From assembly GCA_001579985.1 (NCBI GenBank), contig LRSR01006613.1:1-29683 (forward strand): a DNA stretch of 29,683 nt. Direction: 5' to 3'. Below the pieces are notes generated by a model, which saw only the letters and a list, made by a program, of their open reading frames with translations, ran no database searches and was not told where the DNA came from. Both the position numbers and the translations under genes were made by a program. This document shows positions 11,597 through 21,908 of this stretch, piece after piece; position 1 is the stretch's first letter, and each line of letters starts with the position of its first letter. This DNA comes from Hypsibius dujardini. Taxonomy: Eukaryota; Tardigrada; Eutardigrada; Parachela; Hypsibiidae.

Positions 11597-14500
11597 GATA
11601 GACGGACGGACGGACATACAGGTAGGCAGACATACAGAGACATACAGGTAAACACATCGGTTGATAATGCAAACAATGTGCACTAAAATCGCGATAGGCA
11701 TGAATGGATAGTCAATTCAGTCAGACATCCGGTGAACATTGAAGACACCTCGCCACTGTAACTCCCAACTATCCTTTCTTCTTCAGAGAATCTGAGCCAA
11801 CCCGTCGCTAGCGCCCATCTGAACCGGCAGTGCTCTTCTCCAGATGGACGTAAGGTCTTCCGTCCACTTTCGTTTTGCGGTTTTTTACTGTTTGACTGGC
11901 CTTGGTTTTCGCGTGCTGTATGGTTAGAAAGTTGATTATATCTTGCTATTACCTGATTGATTGGTTCGTTTACTTATAGCACGTTAACCTGACTGGTGAT
12001 GTTTGTTAATTGATTTATACATTTACATTTACTACACATTTTCAACGTCATTTGATATCCCAGTTGTTTGTTTACTTGCTTGACTGATTAAGTGATGGGT
12101 CATTACTACATGGGTTATTACTGCGTGGATTCTTTTTAGTCATTTTATACCGTTCATCAGGCACACATCTATGTATGTTTTGCATTCGTATTTAGGTTTT
12201 GATGTGGACATCGTCAAACTCTGGGCCGATTTACATCGCGACGCCAATCTTCCGTGTTTGGATCGTGTCTTTGCCTATATGTATGTACTACCACAACCTC
12301 TCAAAGATTTAATTCCTGCATGTCTGTATGTTTCTTTGTCTCCGGTTTGTCTGACTGCCCCTTTGCGTCTCCGCCTGTCTGCCTGCCTGTCTGTGTCCTT
12401 GTCCTCCCGAGACGCATTCGAGCATTTTCATAGAGACCTAACCTGATTTCCACTTTTTGGCAGGCTGCGCTTGCCGATCCAGACACTCCGTGAAGGTATT
12501 ACCCTCCGGCTGGAACAGCGGCCGGAAAATGACCCGGATCTCGCTAGCCTCAACCAACTGATCCACGAGTGCAAGGATACCCTCATCCTTGCCATCAAAA
12601 TCAAGGCGGACTACATTGAGATGGGTCTGTCCATCCAGCACCACGAAGTCATGCTGGCGGACATTAAAATCCTCGACGAGCTGATGAAGAAGCTGCTGGA
12701 ACTGTACCTCGAGTATCTCCAGCAGTGGATTCTGATGCTGCAGAAGGAGTCCAAGGCCAGCAGGACGCAAAAGACCATCCTGGAGGACGAGTGGAAGACA
12801 ATGATGATGCTGTGCGGCGGCATTGACGACGCCGAGCTGGAGATGCCGAAGGTCTTCTGTGCGATTGTTCAGGGTCTTTTGACAGGGATCGGATCTTTGC
12901 TCGACTCCGGCTTGGATGACTTCATTTCGTCGCTCTATCGTGAGTTGCACCGTCAGTCAGTGTTACATGTATTCATCAATGTTGTCAGATTCATTTAACT
13001 GTACCATAGATAAATATACAGCGTAATTCTTCGCATTGATTCTTTCAAATATAAATAGTTACTTTTTGCATACTTACAAAATTTACTTCTGATTTATCGA
13101 AAGTTCACTGATCTATTTAAGAACATTTATGAATAATTTTCTGTATTTTAAAGAGAATTCAAATTACCACTAATATTTCGATAGTTCAGTTCGTTAAAAT
13201 ATTTTTGAGTTTAAGTTTAATTAAAATGAACGGTGGTTTTTATTTTAACTTCTCTTTCCGTCCAAAATGTGTCTATTTCAGAACTAGTCGTGCCCCTTAT
13301 ATGTTAGATAAGTAATATTTTTTAAATAATTTAAATTATGGTTCGTTATAACAGAAACAAAACTTGCAAACTGCATTTGTTTCATTTAGATGGGGAAGAT
13401 GGCATGAACGCCGTCGCCATCAACGGCCACAACTCTCCGTCCATGCGGGATATGCTGCGGCAGTTCTTTCGCGACTGCAAATCCGTCTTTGTGGAAGCCA
13501 AAGAGCGCTGCTTCAAGCTGCTTGAATTCACAAAGTTGCTTCACAAGGATCTGGAGATTGCGGCGGTTTATGAAGTGAACGTGTCGTGGGACTCCTTTCT
13601 GGGGATGCTTGCGGACAGCAACCATTACGAGGTGGAGGTGGCCGCCACTACAGAGAAGGACTCCAAGTTCCGGTTCTTCGTCTCGGCAATCAGCGCCGGC
13701 AACAGCAGCGGCATCTCGCTCCTTCTCAATGCCACCATGGGAGGTCGCGATCAGGACGCGGAATGGGACGGTTACTTGCTGATTGTGCCGGCGAATCCCC
13801 ACAAATGGACTGGTACGTGAAACCAGACAGACAGACAGACATTCAGACATACAGCTGTCTGTTCGTGCGTTTAATTAGCGACCATTTTAGACAGATAAAT
13901 TGATGTCGTGTTTTGTTTTTAGGTCGGACTTTTAAAATCGATGCCGGTGCGGTAACCGCCATTCGCCACAGTCACGTGGAGCTGGAAGTCGGTCACGTGA
14001 TGGTGGTGGTCTTAAAAAATTCCCTCTTGGCAATGCAGGCCAAACAGTTTGAGAAGCGATTGCCGAAAGACGCGGTGAAGGTTTTCAATAGTCAAACGAC
14101 CTGTCATCAAGTTATCTCGCAAGATCTGGAAGCCATCAAGGTAGCTAGCGCTCTGCGATGAGCAAATGTTTTGAATTGATTATCTTAAATCTCATTGTCC
14201 TTGTTTTCATTAAGCTTTCTACTAATTTAATTCCAGGAAGAGTCGCTGGAACTTGGCAAAAAAGTGTGTGCGGTAATACTCCGTGTTCAGGACGAGATCG
14301 GGGTGGATCAATTTCCGGACATTGATCAAAACGACCGCAACATGCTGATCAAGTCATCGCGCGAACTGCTGATTCAGAGCTACAACTTCTGCATCGAGTA
14401 TCACCGTGAGCTGGCCCGGCTTGCCTTCGACGATGAGCATGCACTCGCACAGCAGCTGTTCTTCCTTGCCCGGCAGTGGATGGAGTTTGTCGTGACCAAG

Positions 14501-16751
14501 TGTGAACGTGGCCATGGTTAGCACTGATTGATTCACTAGTTTGGTCTCTCTGTTTGTTGGTTTGTTGGTTGTCTGTCCATCTATCCATCTATTCCTCCGT
14601 CTCTTTGTCTGTCTGCCGTTGTTCTGTCTGTCTGTGTTCCTACCTCCTTTACTGCTACTTTCCTGTCTGTCTCTATTTGCCTCTTTCTCTGTCTCTCTAC
14701 TGCTGGTCTCTTGATCTGTTTGTATGCCTGTCTTTGTTTCTGCTTGCTTCTCTCTCTCTGTTACTGCCTAACTTTGTGGCTATTTCTGTTTATCTTTCGG
14801 CCCCGTTGTCGATGTGCAATCATATCTTGCCTGTTTGTTTGTCATTTGATCGGTTGTCTATCTTACAAAATGTTATTGTACCTGCCTGCCTGCCTGCCTC
14901 TCTACTTGCCTGCCTGTCTACTTGTCTGGTTATATATATGCTTACTGATCTCTGTCTGTCTTTGTTTAGGTGTCCGGACTCGCTGGAGCACCCCCGGATT
15001 GGACTACCTCACGGTCGCCGTGCGACCCAACTACACCCGCTACCTCACTGAGGACGAATTCCAAGCATTCAAGACGCAGATTGACGCCTGCGTGACCCAC
15101 GTCATTGGCGACCAACCGCCGCCCGGTATGAAGACGCCCGCCGAGAGCCCCAACACCCCCTTCTACCTCAGTCCGCCGCAAAGCACTCTTCAATTCCACC
15201 GATCTTCCCTGTCTTTCACCGACGGCTACCATTTGGGCATTCCCTCGCGTCTTTCCTCAAAGAGTGATACCAATACGACCTTCTCCACTGAGTCCTCCGA
15301 TGAGGGCGAGGAGTCGGACTCGTACGAGCCACGGCATCGTGTCGAGGAAGCTACGGCCAAGTTGGAGTTGAAGTTGGCGCAGAAGCAGATGGAGCGGAAG
15401 GCGGTCGGCCGGGTCGTGCCGACGGAGAGTATGAAAAATTTGAACCATCTCAAGGCGCGAAAAGTGGACTTCAAGTGGCGCCTCTGTGGCAAATTGGTAA
15501 GATATTTCGTCCCATCTGACCTTCACTGATCGATATGTTAACCTGCTTGACTGACTAATCAGTTGTCTCTCATCTGGCTGGTTATCCATTATCTGTTTTT
15601 GTCCGTCTCTCTGTTTGTTTGCCTGTTTAGCGGGTTGACCGTCTGAGTGTCTTACGCGGTGTCTGTCTCTGTCTGTCTATCTGTATGTCTGTTCGTCTCA
15701 TATCAACCTGTAGGGTTCTAAAGCTCCGCGGTAATTTGTCCTTATCTTGTTTCCTCAAAGATCCTGTTAAGAGTAATGACAATGCTTTTTCGTTTTTCAG
15801 GGATCCGGCCGGCACGCTGACGTGTTCAAGGTGATGAATCTGGATACGGGGGGCTTATTGGCGGCCAAGAAGTTCCAAGTCTCTCAAGCCACATTCACCG
15901 ATCGCATCAACAAACTCGCCACGGAGATTGAATGGCTGGCTGGGCTGAAACATCAGAATGTTGTGCAGTACTTTGGTGTGGAAATCCACCGGGATGAACT
16001 CGTCCTATTTATGGAATACTGCGATGGTAAGTGCTGTGATCGTCGAGTGATTGGTTGGGAGTACAGACAGACAGACAGCGAGACAACCTGGCATAGAGAT
16101 ATGCAGACACAAACGCATACGTGCGGAGATGTCAGACACACCGTCATAGGCCGATAATTGTGACGGATATTTTTACTTGTTTTAGGCGGTACTCTCAGCG
16201 ACGTCGCCCGTCAAGGCCTCGACATCATGATGGTTCGCGTCTACACCAAGCAGCTGCTCCTCGGCGTAGCCTACCTTCACGAGAACGGCATCTGCCACCT
16301 CGACATCAAAGGCCAAAACGTCTTCCTCACCTCCGCGGGGCAGATCAAAATTGGCGACTTCTCCGAGATGGTCAAACTCGGGGAGACCAACAGTACCGGC
16401 ACCAACGAGATCCGCGAGCAGACCGGCACGCCGCGCTACATGTCCCCCGAGATGATCCGCGGCGGGGAAGGTAGCAAGATCGGCCGCGCCACCGACATCT
16501 GGTCCCTCGGCTGCGTCGTCGTGGAGATGGTCACGGGGAAGACACCCAAGTTTGACCGCGAGGACAACGACTACGCCATCATGTTCCACGTGGGCGGCGG
16601 CGGCCGACCCAAGATTCCAGACAACCTCAACACCGACTGCCGGGACTTTCTGGATCACTGCTTCGAGAAGGAAGCCGACGCACGCTGGAAGGCGGACAAG
16701 CTCCTTAACCACGCCTTCGTCACCGTCAACATCGGCGACATCGAAATTTAA
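7598..16751 (+). CDS. MAP3K4: MAP3K4 / MEKK4, MAP kinase kinase kinase 4
   Basis: Cytoplasmic kinase that activates MKK3/6 and MKK4/7, and so p38 and JNK, in stress signalling. Fourteen exons: 7598-7774, 8646-9000, 9656-10020, 10622-11056, 11173-11467, 11787-11849, 12196-12280, 12464-12939, 13390-13812, 13923-14140, 14237-14516, 14970-15496, 15801-16026, 16186-16751. They total 4,491 bp and 1,496 aa (human 1,608). The N-terminus is Ser/Gln-rich. The long MAP3K4-specific middle includes LRLEQRP, LLHKDLEIAA, QSYNFCIEYHREL and ARQWMEFVVTKCE, close to the human LRLEQRP, LRKDLEIAA, QGYNFGFEYHKEV and ARKWMNYVLTKCE. The kinase domain starts near residue 1230: beta3 Lys 1256, catalytic Asp 1348, Asn 1353, Asp 1366 and SPE of the activation segment are all present. 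Departures from consensus are Gly-loop GSGRHA, HLD for HRD and DFS for DFG. Seven of 13 introns hold TCTG/CAGA repeats. No AATAAA was seen just after the stop. Confidence 0.96.
10176..10294. repeat. Degenerate TCTG repeat in MAP3K4 intron 3
   Basis: TCTG units with CCTG and TTTG variants in the 601-bp intron 10021-10621. TCTG is on the sense strand. Confidence 0.85.
11521..11650. repeat. CAGA/GGACA repeat in MAP3K4 intron 5
   Basis: CAGACAGA tract with a near-pure core around 11555-11595, flanked by AGACGGACAGAC and ACATACAGGTA variants. CAGA is on the sense strand, opposite in orientation to the repeats in introns 3 and 7. Confidence 0.9.
12318..12395. repeat. Short degenerate TCTG repeat in MAP3K4 intron 7
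   Basis: TCTG/CCTG-rich stretch filling much of the 183-bp intron 12281-12463, TCTG on the sense strand. Confidence 0.75.
13822..13860. repeat. Short CAGA repeat in MAP3K4 intron 9
   Basis: About four CAGACAGA units plus decayed CAGACATA copies, starting nine bases after the 5' splice site in the 110-bp intron 13813-13922. Confidence 0.75.
14545..14965. repeat. Long degenerate TCTG/CTTG/CCTG tract in MAP3K4 intron 11
   Basis: Nearly the whole 453-bp intron 14517-14969 is a pyrimidine-rich mosaic of TCTG, TTTG, CTCT and CCTGCCTG units running into the 3' splice site. It gives long open frames with no stop codons, which are artefacts of composition. Confidence 0.85.
15590..15705. repeat. Degenerate TCTG repeat in MAP3K4 intron 12
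   Basis: TCTG-type units within the 304-bp intron 15497-15800. The purest part is around 15660-15700. Confidence 0.75.
16063..16105. repeat. Short CAGA repeat in MAP3K4 intron 13
   Basis: Three to four ACAG units plus variants in the 159-bp intron between the two kinase-domain exons. Confidence 0.65.
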
Positions 16752-17242
16752 GGCATCTCTCTGACTAAGGCGACACGTTTTTTTCCTCGCGCACCATATA
16801 TGTGTATTTTAGTTGTTTACGTTTTACCCCCTTCATTTAATCAGATCAGGGAATTCAGACCGGCCCATGCACTCATGGCGCCCCTGAAATATATATCTAT
16901 GTGTACGTATGTTTTTGAATTTGTTTTTTTCCCGCACCTCTTTCTCATTTTTATTTTTATCCCGCATTATTAGCGCGCTTTTTGAACTCTTTTCTCTCTC
17001 TCTCCGGTTGATGTGTTGTGTTGGTTGTATTCTAGGGGTTGCGTGTTTCTCGCTGTTGTCTGCCATCACTAGCAACCGTTTACTTCCTAACCTTTTTCTC
17101 TCATGGCGACTGATGATGATCTGGAAGTGTGAGCGAGCAGTAAAGAAAGCTACGACAGACCGAACCGAATCTCCGACTTCTATCATGGTGCTGCATTATA
17201 GAACCGTAAAGAGGGACTGACAAGACACATAAACTGGCCGCT

Positions 17243-17330
17243 AGACAGGCAGGCAGACAGACAAACAAACAGACAGACAGATAGACAAACAGACTGACAG
17301 ACTGACAGAGGCAGGCAGATAGACGGACAA
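17243..17330. repeat. CAGA repeat, intergenic
   Basis: (CAGACAGA)n with CAAACA and CTGACAGA variants. It is one of the few tracts of this family outside a recognised intron. Confidence 0.8.
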
Positions 17331-17514
17331 TTCATTAAAAAAGAGATAATTGTAGTTTTATCTCTGATGTACAGATGGTTATCCCTATTTATTTTGCTGA
17401 TCATACCCTCGGGACAAGGATCAGTAGCCGGACTATTTATGTAATCGAAATCCATAAGGTCGCAGAGGTTCGCGTGCAGTAGGCTCAACTTCCGGTTTGT
17501 TTGTTTAGATCGCG

Positions 17515-17696
17515 ACTGCAATGACATAAATCCAGAGACACACCTGGTACTTCTAATTCAAGCGTTCGGCTAACCTTTTTATAACAGTGGAACTTTACAA
17601 TGATAACACAGCGTATTGATTCGATGATACCTGCATGAGCGCAGGAAACTTGACCGTGTCCCTGCCATAGCCGTACTGGTGCTTGTACTGGGGCAT
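17515..17696 (-). other. Weak candidate for a small two-exon gene
   Basis: On the minus strand, ATG at 17696 opens a 22-codon frame (MPQYKHQYGYGRDTVKFPAL then MQ) that ends exactly at a CAG|GTATCA donor (17631). A good acceptor, TTATGTCATTGCAG, follows, with exon 2 starting at 17515 in the same phase; its frame SRSKQTNRKLSLLHANLCD... stays open until it enters the CAGA repeat. I do not recognise the product. Support is only composition and matching splice phases, which can arise by chance. Confidence 0.2.
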
Positions 17697-18007
17697 TAAT
17701 TGAGGAACACATGAATGATCGATCAGAAATTTAGACGAGCTGCGGCCCGAACCCTACAGTACTCGTATACACATCACCGTTTAATATAAGCCTCTTCCCC
17801 TAAAACATGCAATCATGCATTACGCGACGACAAAACACTGAGCAACAGATTGCGTGATAATTTTTTTGGGTGGAGCTTAAAGATACACCGCTAACGGCAA
17901 TTGTGATTCCCGGTTTTTAATTCAAGGCCTTGAGGTGAAATGGGAGGGACACCACCGGCTAGAGATCGAGATACAGGGAACTCATTATAACGAGCTCGTG
18001 ATCTCGA

Positions 18008-18066
18008 CCCTGATTTCACGCATCACCCTAAATGATCCTGGTCCTTTAGGGTGCGTGAAATCTGGG
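18008..18066. repeat. Inverted repeat (hairpin), arms about 22-25 bp
   Basis: Left arm 18008-18032 (CCCTGATTTCACGCATCACCCTAAA) and right arm 18045-18066 are reverse complements apart from one mismatch and a three-base insertion, with a 12-base loop. It could fold into a stable stem or be the remnant of a small inverted-repeat element. No target-site duplication was verified. Confidence 0.7.
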
Positions 18067-18921
18067 TATGTCAAATCAGTCAACCCTTCATGAGTTGTAT
18101 ACCACATGTAATAGGATGTAATTTTATATAATAGAATAACCCATATTATTATATTCCAGGCTTCCAGGATGCCGTCCCTCATACTTCTGTATATCAGAAC
18201 CATTTGTAGTGCACTGATCATTCGCAATAAGACAAATGTAAAATATAAAATAATAAAAGAATCCGCCAATATTTTACACAACCACTTGTTCTTACAGGAA
18301 CCCAAAAACCGTTTGCTATAATTCGTCTTTTTCGTCTCATTGTATATGTATCGCCTGAAACTCTTTCTGTTTCTCTGACCTAACCCCATGTAATTTGTTT
18401 AACCTTTTCTGCCACAGGCTGACAACTTTTTCAGTGTCTACGGGGCAACTCAGAATTCTGAACTGATAAGCTTTGTTTTAAATAAAGTGCAATTCATCAT
18501 TGCAGATACACACTGAAATTCCATCGCTGTGTTGCATTATATAAATATATAAATAAATAAATAACATATAAAGTGATAATATTGTTTTGTTTGAAAAAGG
18601 TCGCAGACAGACAGGCATGCTCGTCAGACATGCGTAGAAGGTAAGTTCATTCCGCCCCCCGACTCCGCCAATTTTCAATGGGAGGAAGATACGGTAGCTG
18701 CTGATGCTGTAATAGGGTAGTGCTGTGTAATTGTACACGTGAGTAGGGGGATGAGGGACAGATGATCGTGAAAGAAATCGCCAATTTGTTTACGATTTGT
18801 GGGACTGCAAACTGCGCTTATCACACTGCGAGGAATAATCGCCCGTGCGTGAATATGCCAGCGTGCTCGTATCATTCCTCTCTAATACCTAGGGTGTATG
18901 TACTGTATATACATTGATCTG

Positions 18922-18957
18922 TCTTTTTTTAAGGATCTATCTTTTTTTAAGGATCTT
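18922..18957. repeat. Two tandem copies of an 18-bp unit upstream of the opsin
   Basis: TCTTTTTTTAAGGATCTA occurs twice head to tail (the last base differs), ending about 75 bp before the opsin start codon. It lies in the probable promoter or 5' UTR. Confidence 0.75.
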
Positions 18958-19031
18958 CGCTCATTTTGTAGTTTGGAGATGTTGTAAATTGTAACGGACA
19001 AAATTGTTTTTACTGCCACTGACTGCCTGAT

Positions 19032-20739
19032 ATGGATCAAAACAGTACCGGGACTGTCTTGTGGACTTTTATGGACGATCTGTCTATGGACGATAACTTA
19101 GGGTACCACAGCAACGACTCCCAGCTCGGCAAATTCGCGGACTATAGCGTTGCGGCGTATCTGCTGGCCATCTGTGAGTCATTAAACAATTTGAAACTTT
19201 GAGATAAAATTTATTTATTCGATAAGAAAGACAAACCATGAAAAATAGATTGCTCTCTGTGTGACAATAAATTGTTTAGTTAAAGCAGTATAAAATAGTG
19301 AAGAAAAAGGATGAGAAATTTATGATCGATTATCCGTTCCGCTCTTCAATTATGTACAAATTAGTTCGTTCCAAATGTCTACAAATTTTGCCTTGTTGTA
19401 CCAGGGCTCGTGACCGTGTACGCGAATGGTGTGATTCTGGTGGGTTTGAGCCGACAACGTCGCCGCCTGATCGCGCTAGACATTCTCATGGGAAATTTGG
19501 CGGTGACAAACACGATGCTAGCACTCGTCACTTATCCCATGACTGTGGCTTCGTTGGCCTTTAGTAAATGGCAATTTGGAAAAGCGGGTAAATGCCATAA
19601 TCTTGTGAGTTTGTAGGCGGACATAAGATGACCATAAGATGAGCATGTAAGATGACCATATGTAGACGGATAGATTGTAAGGCAAAGACAAAAACAGAGA
19701 CAAAGTTACAAACACGTACAACAAAAGAACAGAAACCGATGAATGGATATAGATACAGACACAGATACAATCACAGACACAGACAAAGACACAGACACAG
19801 GCACAGGGCACAGATGAAATCAAAATTACTTGCTACATTGTATATTTCTAGTGGGGCGCTCTACTCGATCCGGTGTCAATGTGCCAAAGCTCAGTTATTA
19901 CTTTGAAATGTAATGCAATGTAGTGTAGGGTCTCCAAAATGGCTTCCTAGAAGCCTCAGCGGTCTTCTCTGGAGGGCTCGACCTGATTGCGGCTTTTAAT
20001 TTATACGTTCAAGCCCTTTGCAAATTGAAGGTTTGAGTTTGCCTTTTTCTTTCTGCAGGATGTCTCGCCTATGGCTTCATTATGCTGTTCTTTGGACTGA
20101 TCGCAATTTGGATGCTCCTTGGCATCGCCAACGTATTTCACCAGTCCATTCAAATCAGCAAAAACTGTAATGCCCTTCGTAATTACTGTATAATGTCAAT
20201 GGCAAAACCCAAATTGCAGCAGTAACAATATATTCCCAACTCAGGCATGAATAAGACATGGCAACAGCGACAGCGCACGTGGACCTGTCGGTTCATCGCG
20301 ACGTCCTACGCGGTCTCCGCCATGTTTTGCGTGCTCCCACTACTGGGTGTCGGAGAATACGGTCCGGCTAAACATGGCACGTCATGCACCGTCAATTGGT
20401 CCCTCCACACCGTTACATCAACGGCCTATATTACGAGCCTAATGCTAGCGGGGTTCGTGGCTCCACTAATGGGAACACTCTTCCTCTATGCGGCAATTGT
20501 GAAGCTTCTCTCCAATCTCCAGAGGGCCCATACTAGTCCAGATTTCACTCGGCGCTGGAGTGCCTTACAAAGAAAAACTACTTCAGTAGGTTATGCAGGT
20601 TATAATACCGCATCGAGAGCGAGGGATTATAAATTCTCAGTTAGTTTGTACGTCAGTCAGTCAATTTGTCTGTCTGTTTGTCTATCTGTCTGTCTATCTG
20701 TCTGTTTGTTGCCTATCTATCTATCTGCCTGTCTGCTTG

Positions 20740-20792
<53 letters not shown>

Positions 20793-21282
20793 TTGCCTGT
20801 CTGTCTTCATACTTCTCTCTTTATATTATATATAGATGTCTTTGGCCATCTCTATCTGCATGCTGATCTGCTGGACTCCCTACTCGGTGACCTCCACGTG
20901 GGAGACTTTCGGAGACCCCTCCACCCTGCCGGTGACCCTGGAAGCCATAGCCTCATTCATTGCCAAATCCTCCACCGCCTTCGTTCCATTGGTCCACTTA
21001 TGGTTCACCAAAAAGTTCGGCTACTGGTTCAGAGCCTTCATCTATTGCCTGCGCGACAGCAAGCTTCAGCAAACCAATCAAGAACTTCTAAGCAGCCCTG
21101 ACAACCAGCGTCCCCAATTCAACAGTCCAAACAAAATAAACCAAAGACGGTTGAGCGTCGTCTCCACTCCTAGAAATGTTCAGTCAAGAGGATCCTCCTG
21201 CCTGCGGTACATTGACCAGGTGGTCAATGAACCAGAACGACCCGTCCGATCGCAGTCAGGCAAAAATCATCAAGCAACGTGA
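19032..21282 (+). CDS. Neuropsin (OPN5)-like opsin with divergent signalling motifs
   Basis: Seven-helix retinal-type receptor of the plasma membrane. Five exons: 19032-19173, 19405-19587, 20059-20166, 20245-20585, 20836-21282; 406 aa. An N-glycosylation site (NST, residue 4) sits in the extracellular N-terminus. The retinal-binding lysine is residue 302 in SFIAKSSTAF, matching OPN5 TLLAKSAAMY. The second extracellular loop LLGVGEYGPAKHGTSCTVNW resembles OPN5 PLVGLGDYVPEPFGTSCTLD, and CWTPYSVTSTWETFG resembles AWIPYAVVSVWSAFG. The disulfide cysteines are C110 and the Cys of GTSC. Departures are V-F-H at the D/ERY position, VPLVH for NPxxY, Ala at the E181 position and Asn at the usual TM2 Asp. 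All junction phases agree. Intron 4 holds a TCTG/CCTG repeat and intron 2 an ACAGAC repeat. The exact subfamily (neuropsin versus another tetraopsin) needs a tree. Confidence 0.87.
19680..19812. repeat. Degenerate ACAGAC repeat in opsin intron 2
   Basis: AAAGACAAAAACAGAG-like units passing into ACAGACACAGATACA and CACAGACACAG units, inside intron 19588-20058. It resembles the hexamer block at 21909-22019. Confidence 0.75.
20660..20812. repeat. TCTG then (CCTG)n repeat in opsin intron 4
   Basis: TCTG/TTTG/TATC units followed by about a dozen uninterrupted CCTG units (roughly 20735-20790), all inside intron 20586-20835. Confidence 0.9.
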
Positions 21283-21649
21283 CCGTTTTTCGGATTGTAT
21301 AATTGACATTGGAATTCATAATAGTTATACCGTATTTCACACGTGATGGCGTAGGCATCGTTGTTTACTCTCCGTCCACCTTTTTTCTCATAATAATCAT
21401 TTGCTATTTGATCACCTTTATAGGCAGTCTTTTGGTATATATATGTTTTTAATTGGGAGAATTAAGCCGTCGTATTTGCTCCTCTTATCCGTTCTGTAAC
21501 AACCTCCTAATGTGATTAGAGGGCGTGCTTACTTGCGGGTTCGCTGAGTGTTTGGCATTCACCGTTCTCGACAAAAGTTCTGCAATGTATGTGCTATTTT
21601 TGAAATCATCCTCCCGTTTGAGTTATAAACAGCTCTGTCTTCTTCGCAC

Positions 21650-21655
21650 AATAAA
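21650..21655 (+). promoter_or_regulatory. Possible polyadenylation signal of the opsin gene
   Basis: AATAAA about 370 bp after the opsin stop codon, the first good hexamer on that strand. Assignment is by position only. Confidence 0.3.
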
Positions 21656-21908
21656 AATAATTCGATTCCTGAAGGCGTGCTCGCATTCACGACGTTGCAT
21701 TCAGAACAAGAACGTCTTCCAATTTAGAATTTAAGCTGACCATGCGTGCCAGTTTAATACTATGTCCCAACCTAGTTTTTGATCCCCCGTCGCCCGAAGA
21801 CAATGCAGAAATTTCGTGCTGCACCACAGATAAATCGATGCAGACAAAAACACATCAACGAAATCATATATAGGTGCATAAACTTATGAGTTACTGCATC
21901 AGTATGGA

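Larger units (their letters stand above)
16752..19031. other. Intergenic region between MAP3K4 and the opsin gene
   Basis: About 2.3 kb. It should hold the MAP3K4 3' UTR and the opsin promoter. Visible contents are a CAGA repeat (17243-17330), a weak two-exon candidate on the minus strand (17696-17515), an inverted repeat (18008-18066) and an 18-bp duplication (18922-18957). A minus-strand open frame of 134 codons (18389-17985) is AT-rich, reads through the inverted repeat and has no recognisable domain, so I do not call it a gene. Confidence 0.6.

Noticed and set aside
11521-11650. CRISPR array or satellite
   Set aside because: Units are 4 bp with no spacers; it is a degenerate microsatellite in an intron.
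14554-15051. 165-codon plus-strand frame with Leu/Ser/Cys-rich, membrane-like composition
   Set aside because: It is the pyrimidine-rich repeat of MAP3K4 intron 11. It resembles transmembrane protein only because TCTG-type DNA encodes Leu, Cys, Ser and Val.
16182-16712. 176-codon minus-strand frame
   Set aside because: It is the antisense shadow of the GC-rich MAP3K4 kinase exon, which is unambiguous on the plus strand.
17985-18389. 134-codon minus-strand frame with hydrophobic stretches
   Set aside because: AT-rich, passes through the inverted repeat, no domain, no supporting splice partner.
20593-20866. Plus-strand frames rich in Cys, Leu, Val and Ser repeats
   Set aside because: They are translations of TCTG/CCTG repeats in opsin intron 4. 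The repeat has no stop in these frames, so length is meaningless.
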